Positions 61,501-64,000 of a stretch of 64,000 nt of DNA are shown in pieces. The position numbers and the translations under genes were made by a program. The number at the start of each line of letters is the position of its first letter. Position 1 is the first letter of the stretch. This stretch comes from Chitinophaga sp. GTDB taxonomy: Bacteria > Bacteroidota > Bacteroidia > Chitinophagales > Chitinophagaceae. The notes under the pieces are model-generated. The model did not search any database. It had not been told where the DNA came from and saw nothing but the letters and a program-made list of their open reading frames with translations. The DNA is taken from positions 170,626-234,625 of the forward strand of contig NZ_JAFAIX010000010.1 in assembly GCF_019236475.1 (NCBI RefSeq), read 5' to 3'.

Positions 61501-64000
61501 TAATAGTTTTGGTGCAGGCATTGATCACGGTAGTCACATCGGAGGAAGTTACAGACAGTTGCTCATTAGTATAAGGAGCGTGGCTGAACTGCGGTGTTCC
61601 GAACATCTGGGTGTAATCTTTATTGAGTACGCACTCAGTGGTGAAAGAAGGAGGAGTAGTGACAACGAACGGAGGTTGTGTCATTACCACAATGCTTACC
61701 ACATTGCTGATATCGTCGATACAAGCACCGGAAGATACCAGTCTTCTATACCAGGTATTCTGAGCGAGTACACCAGGTTGGTAGCTATCGTTAGTAGCAC
61801 CATTGATATTTGTGAACGGTCCGGTAGCACCTGTTGTGCTGGACTGCCACTGATAAGAGTAGTTACCATTTCCACCGGAGAGGGAAGCGCCGGTCAGACC
61901 AGCAGCGGCTTGTGATTTACAGAGCGTTTGATCTGCGGAGATAGTATTACCCAGGATTGGTTTACGGTTGATGAGTGTCAGGCTGGAGCTGGTAGCATCG
62001 CAGACACCGTTGCTCACCACCCATGTCAATTGTACAGTTTCACCTGCCTGTACAGTGATGGTTGCATTTTTATCATTTTCATTGCTGATAGCAACTTTGG
62101 TTTTGTCGCCACCAGTTACAATCCAGGTTCCGATGGCACCTACTACACCAGGATCGCTTGCGGTCATCTGGAAGGTAGCGTCGTTACAATGTTCCTGGTT
62201 AGGACCGGCTTTCGCGTCAACTGGTTTTTTGTAGTTGATGATAGTCATTTCATCATCAGTTGAAGGACAGTAACCATTGCTGATAGTCCAGCGCAGGATA
62301 ACGGTGTCGCCAGGAGCTACATAAACACTGGAGTTGTATTTGGATTTGTCTCTGATAGTAGCATTACCTTTTATGATCGTCCAGATACCGGAAGCCGTGC
62401 TTACGCTTGGCTGAGCGGCAGCGAGGATGAAGTCATTAGTTTGGTTACATGCAGCTTGATCTTGACCAGCATTAGCTTTATCCGCCATTGCATAGTTGAT
62501 CAATGTTACCTGACTGCTGGTAGGAGTACAGTTACCATTTGTGATAGTCCATTGCAGTACTGCGTTGTTACCTGGTAATACAGTTACCGTAGTATTGTAC
62601 TGATGGGCATTGTGGATGGTAGCATTACCAGAAACCACAGTCCATGTACCCATTGCTGGATTAGGTCCTGGATCATTTGCAGCCATGATGAAGTCATCAT
62701 TACTGTTACATTTTTCCTGGAGACCGCCTGCAGAAGCTACAGGAGCAGTTTTGTAGTTTACGAGGATTACATCATCGTAAGTATCCGCACATACGCCATT
62801 TACGATCGTCCATCTCATTACCACGCTGTCACCTATTGCTACAGTTACCTGTGCTTTAGGATCATTGATATTAGAGATAGAAGCGGTACCGAATACCACT
62901 GACCATCTGCCGATCGCAGTAGCAGGGGAAGCGATATCTGCAGCCATATTGAACGGAGCTGTTTGAGCGCAAGCTTTCTGGTCGGCGCCAGCGTTAGCTT
63001 TCACCGCTTCAGCGAAGTTTACGATGCTCACGTCGTCATAAGAATCCGCACATACGCCGTTAGTCATTGTCCAACGAAGTACTACGCTATCACCTACAGC
63101 TACAGTTACCTGCACTTTAGGATCATTGATAGAAGTGTTGAAGGTAGCGTTACCATATACTACCGTCCATCTGCCGATAGCAGTAGCAGGAGAGGCGGTA
63201 TTGGCAGCCATTGTGAACGGAACTACCTGTGCACAAGCTTTCTGGTCAGCACCAGCTTTAGCAGTAACTGCAGTAGCAAAGTTCACAATACTCATTTCAT
63301 CGTAAGTATCGGCACAAACGCCATTTACGATAGTCCAACGTAGTACTACACTGTCTCCAACCGGTACAGTTACCTGCGCCTTAGGATCGTTGATAGAGGT
63401 GAGGAAGGTAGGGTTACCAGTTACCACTGTCCATCTACCGATAGCGGTGGAAGGAGTAACGAGGTTGCCATCGAGTGTGAACGGAGTAGTCTGTGCACAA
63501 GCTTTCTGGTCAGCACCTGCGTTTGCGGTTACTGCAGTAGCGAAGTTCACAATACTCATTTCACTGTAAGTATCGGCACAAACGCCATTTACGATAGTCC
63601 AGCGGAGCACCACACTGTCACCAACCGCTACTGTTACTTTCGCTTTAGGATCGTTGATAGAAGAAGTGCCAAAGTTTGCGGTACCATATGTTACCGTCCA
63701 TCTACCGATAGCGGTGGAAGGAGTAACGAGGTTACCATCGAGTGTGAACGGAGTGGTCTGCGCACAAGCTTTCTGGTTAGCGCCAGCGTTAGCTATAACC
63801 GCAGTAGCAAAGTTCACAATACTCATTTCATCGTAAGTATCGGCACAAACGCCATTTACGATAGTCCAACGAAGTACAACACTGTCTCCAACAGGTACAG
63901 TTACCTGCGCCTTAGGATCGTTGATAGAGGTGAGGAAGGTAGGGTTACCAGTTACCACCGTCCATCTACCGATAGCAGTAGCAGGAGTAACGAGGTTACC
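58586..64000 (-). CDS. Giant cell-surface protein with type B T9SS domain (N-terminus outside window)
   Basis: The frame is open to the window edge; about 1800 residues are visible. From the N-terminal side there are eight ~88-residue repeats (GRWTV...VGDSVVLRWTIVNGVCADTY), then an Ig-like block (LSGGNGNYSYQWQSS). About six ~84-residue cysteine-rich HYR-like units follow (TAPVF..PAPADITVDCDK, ACxxGxTxTQ type), then several ~75-residue units with the YLWSTGATTSSI pattern. The C-terminus (VPNAFSPNGDGRNDVFKP...ELRIFNRWGELIF...WDGKYKG...GTYVWWLTYK) is a gliding-motility-associated type B sorting domain used by type IX secretion. It is probably a secreted adhesin or surface protein; the ligand is unknown. 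Confidence 0.92.
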   Translation of the reverse strand, partial: GNLVTPATAIGRWTVVTGNPTFLTSINDPKAQVTVPVGDSVVLRWTIVNGVCADTYDEMSIVNFATAVIANAGANQKACAQTTPFTLDGNLVTPSTAIGRWTVTYGTANFGTSSINDPKAKVTVAVGDSVVLRWTIVNGVCADTYSEMSIVNFATAVTANAGADQKACAQTTPFTLDGNLVTPSTAIGRWTVVTGNPTFLTSINDPKAQVTVPVGDSVVLRWTIVNGVCADTYDEMSIVNFATAVTAKAGADQKACAQVVPFTMAANTASPATAIGRWTVVYGNATFNTSINDPKVQVTVAVGDSVVLRWTMTNGVCADSYDDVSIVNFAEAVKANAGADQKACAQTAPFNMAADIASPATAIGRWSVVFGTASISNINDPKAQVTVAIGDSVVMRWTIVNGVCADTYDDVILVNYKTAPVASAGGLQEKCNSNDDFIMAANDPGPNPAMGTWTVVSGNATIHNAHQYNTTVTVLPGNNAVLQWTITNGNCTPTSSQVTLINYAMADKANAGQDQAACNQTNDFILAAAQPSVSTASGIWTIIKGNATIRDKSKYNSSVYVAPGDTVILRWTISNGYCPSTDDEMTIINYKKPVDAKAGPNQEHCNDATFQMTASDPGVVGAIGTWIVTGGDKTKVAISNENDKNATITVQAGETVQLTWVVSNGVCDATSSSLTLINRKPILGNTISADQTLCKSQAAAGLTGASLSGGNGNYSYQWQSSTTGATGPFTNINGATNDSYQPGVLAQNTWYRRLVSSGACIDDISNVVSIVVMTQPPFVVTTPPSFTTECVLNKDYTQMFGTPQFSHAPYTNEQLSVTSSDVTTVINACTKTITRTWVAVDRCGTSVKTSQTITIVDTKAPVFKTPAPADITVDCDKVPALVNLVAKDDCGGDITIVPVETRKNIPGNCANNYQLIRTWTAKDACNTGATLTQIITVQDTTAPVFTMPTPANITVDCDKIPAGLKLTAADNCTAGVITVTPKDSLVRKPGDCESKYTIFRKWTAFDECGNGRTVVQIINVQDTSKPVFSMPAPKDTVVDCDKLPGWPVISASDNCTGSVQVNTASRIVKLPGACAGSFMEIRTWSATDNCGNTATMQQVVTVQDTTRPVFTILPPADTTVNCDAIPAPALNVTASDNCSSGSSLKVIRTITTENIPGACGNSYRIIRTWTAIDACTNQTTVRQVITVVDTTRPVISPAPADVQIYCQDPIPASPQLIASDNCDPSFPKKVNYTEDPYVKDICNGYTIVRRWKVIDACGNKANDVIQRIVIKPCAKPQLETSLPVNCSTNPKFVLKAVGNVSKPTYTLVAINPANAVTGLPITQTSNTFNLNGATSASFIITDGTTGCSSDTVKYDLKYLQTPVVKLGKDTTICGGNSLVLDAGAANFAYSIHWSTGETSQRINITKAGTYWVNVSNGQCATTDTIKVGLIPTPLVTIPDTTICRGQSVKLDAYVNGATYLWSTGATTSSILVGTQEDFWVKVSKSGCITIDTVKVRVNPPPDISLSRDTTICPDQSIMLTVNSNGGRIQWQTGETSNSIVVSKPGGYWVAVSRDNCVVRDTVNVRLKPTIKVNLGPDRNICPGSSITLDGTTDNAISYLWNDGDPNPVKQINQAGRYKLAVMDKFCQRVFMDSVKVNVTGLPKVKLGNDTVMCKGETLTLRALGTGISAVRWDNGSSAPTMNVTESGTYTVTVFNDCGSATDKIRVDFTQCEPKPQVPNAFSPNGDGRNDVFKPVVRGPMYEYELRIFNRWGELIFISSDQHRGWDGKYKGVPVEIGTYVWWLTYKKSANGTPNVLKGEVTVVR
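60180..61430 (-). repeat. HYR-like domain repeats in the giant surface protein
   Basis: About six units share VDTTRPVF..PPADTTVNCDAIP, SDNCSSG and RTWTAIDACTNQTTVRQVITVVD type text. The units differ more in DNA sequence than the 264-bp array, so they are older. They show regularly spaced cysteine pairs. Confidence 0.8.
61970..64000 (-). repeat. Tandem 264-bp repeats in the giant surface protein
   Basis: About eight units of ~88 codons run from near 61970 to the window end. The distal four or five are very similar at DNA level; the unit near 63391 matches that near 63919 across most of its length, an offset of 528 bp or two units. The proximal units (62000-62750) are more diverged. This suggests recent expansion at the N-terminal side. 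Confidence 0.88.

Noticed and set aside
60549..61915. Two long frames antisense to the giant surface protein
   Set aside because: They arise from the repeat structure of the real gene and repeat in step with it.
61970..64000. CRISPR-like regular repeats
   Set aside because: The period is 264 bp, in frame, and encodes protein domains; there are no short repeats with unique spacers.

Overview
The window looks like a chromosomal segment of a Bacteroidota bacterium, most likely a Chitinophagaceae (Chitinophaga-like). The evidence is type IX secretion sorting domains of both kinds, a TonB receptor with a carboxypeptidase-regulatory-like N-terminus, DUF5686 and DUF3347 proteins, a GH20 hexosaminidase, the fused GNAT-nitrilase protein, and several promoters of the Bacteroidota form TTTG-N19-21-TAnnTTTG. 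The species assignment is inference. No tRNA, rRNA, insertion sequence or CRISPR array was seen.

Layout. 1-8.3 kb: surface polysaccharide genes (four glycosyltransferases, a GT14 family enzyme, a flippase) around a secreted esterase with PKD repeats. 8.4-13.7 kb: housekeeping and metabolic genes (GNAT-nitrilase, thiamine-binding protein, PH-domain protein, SpmA/SpmB fusion, YchF). 13.9-20.9 kb: a retron island. 20.9-29.9 kb: TonB receptor, methionine biosynthesis (metX, metZ) with an OsmC gene, and a DUF5686 outer-membrane protein. 30-33.7 kb: an orphan receiver-domain protein behind a structured leader, TrhO, a small unknown protein and a slipin. 33.9-42.9 kb: a metal efflux operon (RND pump, porin, adaptor, TolC) with its own two-component system and a phased binding-site array. 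43-49 kb: ABC-F ATPase, DUF3347 lipoprotein, thrS-infC, HD oxygenase-like protein. 49.3-58.5 kb: CDF transporter, serine hydrolase, serA, a secreted protein with an S41 peptidase, GH20 hexosaminidase, small conserved protein. 58.6-64 kb: the C-terminal 1.8 kaa of a giant repeat-built cell-surface protein, cut by the window end.

The main discovery candidate is the retron. Two effector-like genes (a 1096-aa WGR-like/HEAT protein and a 545-aa winged-helix/SWIM zinc-finger protein, 17 bp apart) are followed by a 369-bp gap and a 512-aa reverse transcriptase. The RT carries the retron hallmarks NAxxH, YADD and VTG. The gap holds what looks like a complete msr-msd RNA: perfect 14-bp a1/a2 inverted repeats (18929-18942 and 19153-19166), an msr stem-loop with a UUU loop, and a 27-bp msd hairpin with one mismatch (19037-19110). 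This fits a tripartite anti-phage retron. From memory, WH-SWIM-associated retrons form one type in the published retron classification, but the RNA, msDNA and effector mechanism of this example can only be settled by experiment.

Other non-coding signals are an 11-bp-phased array of TTAAAA boxes upstream of the efflux operon, a roughly 185-nt structured leader with its own terminator before the receiver-domain gene, and a short promoter-terminator unit ahead of trhO.
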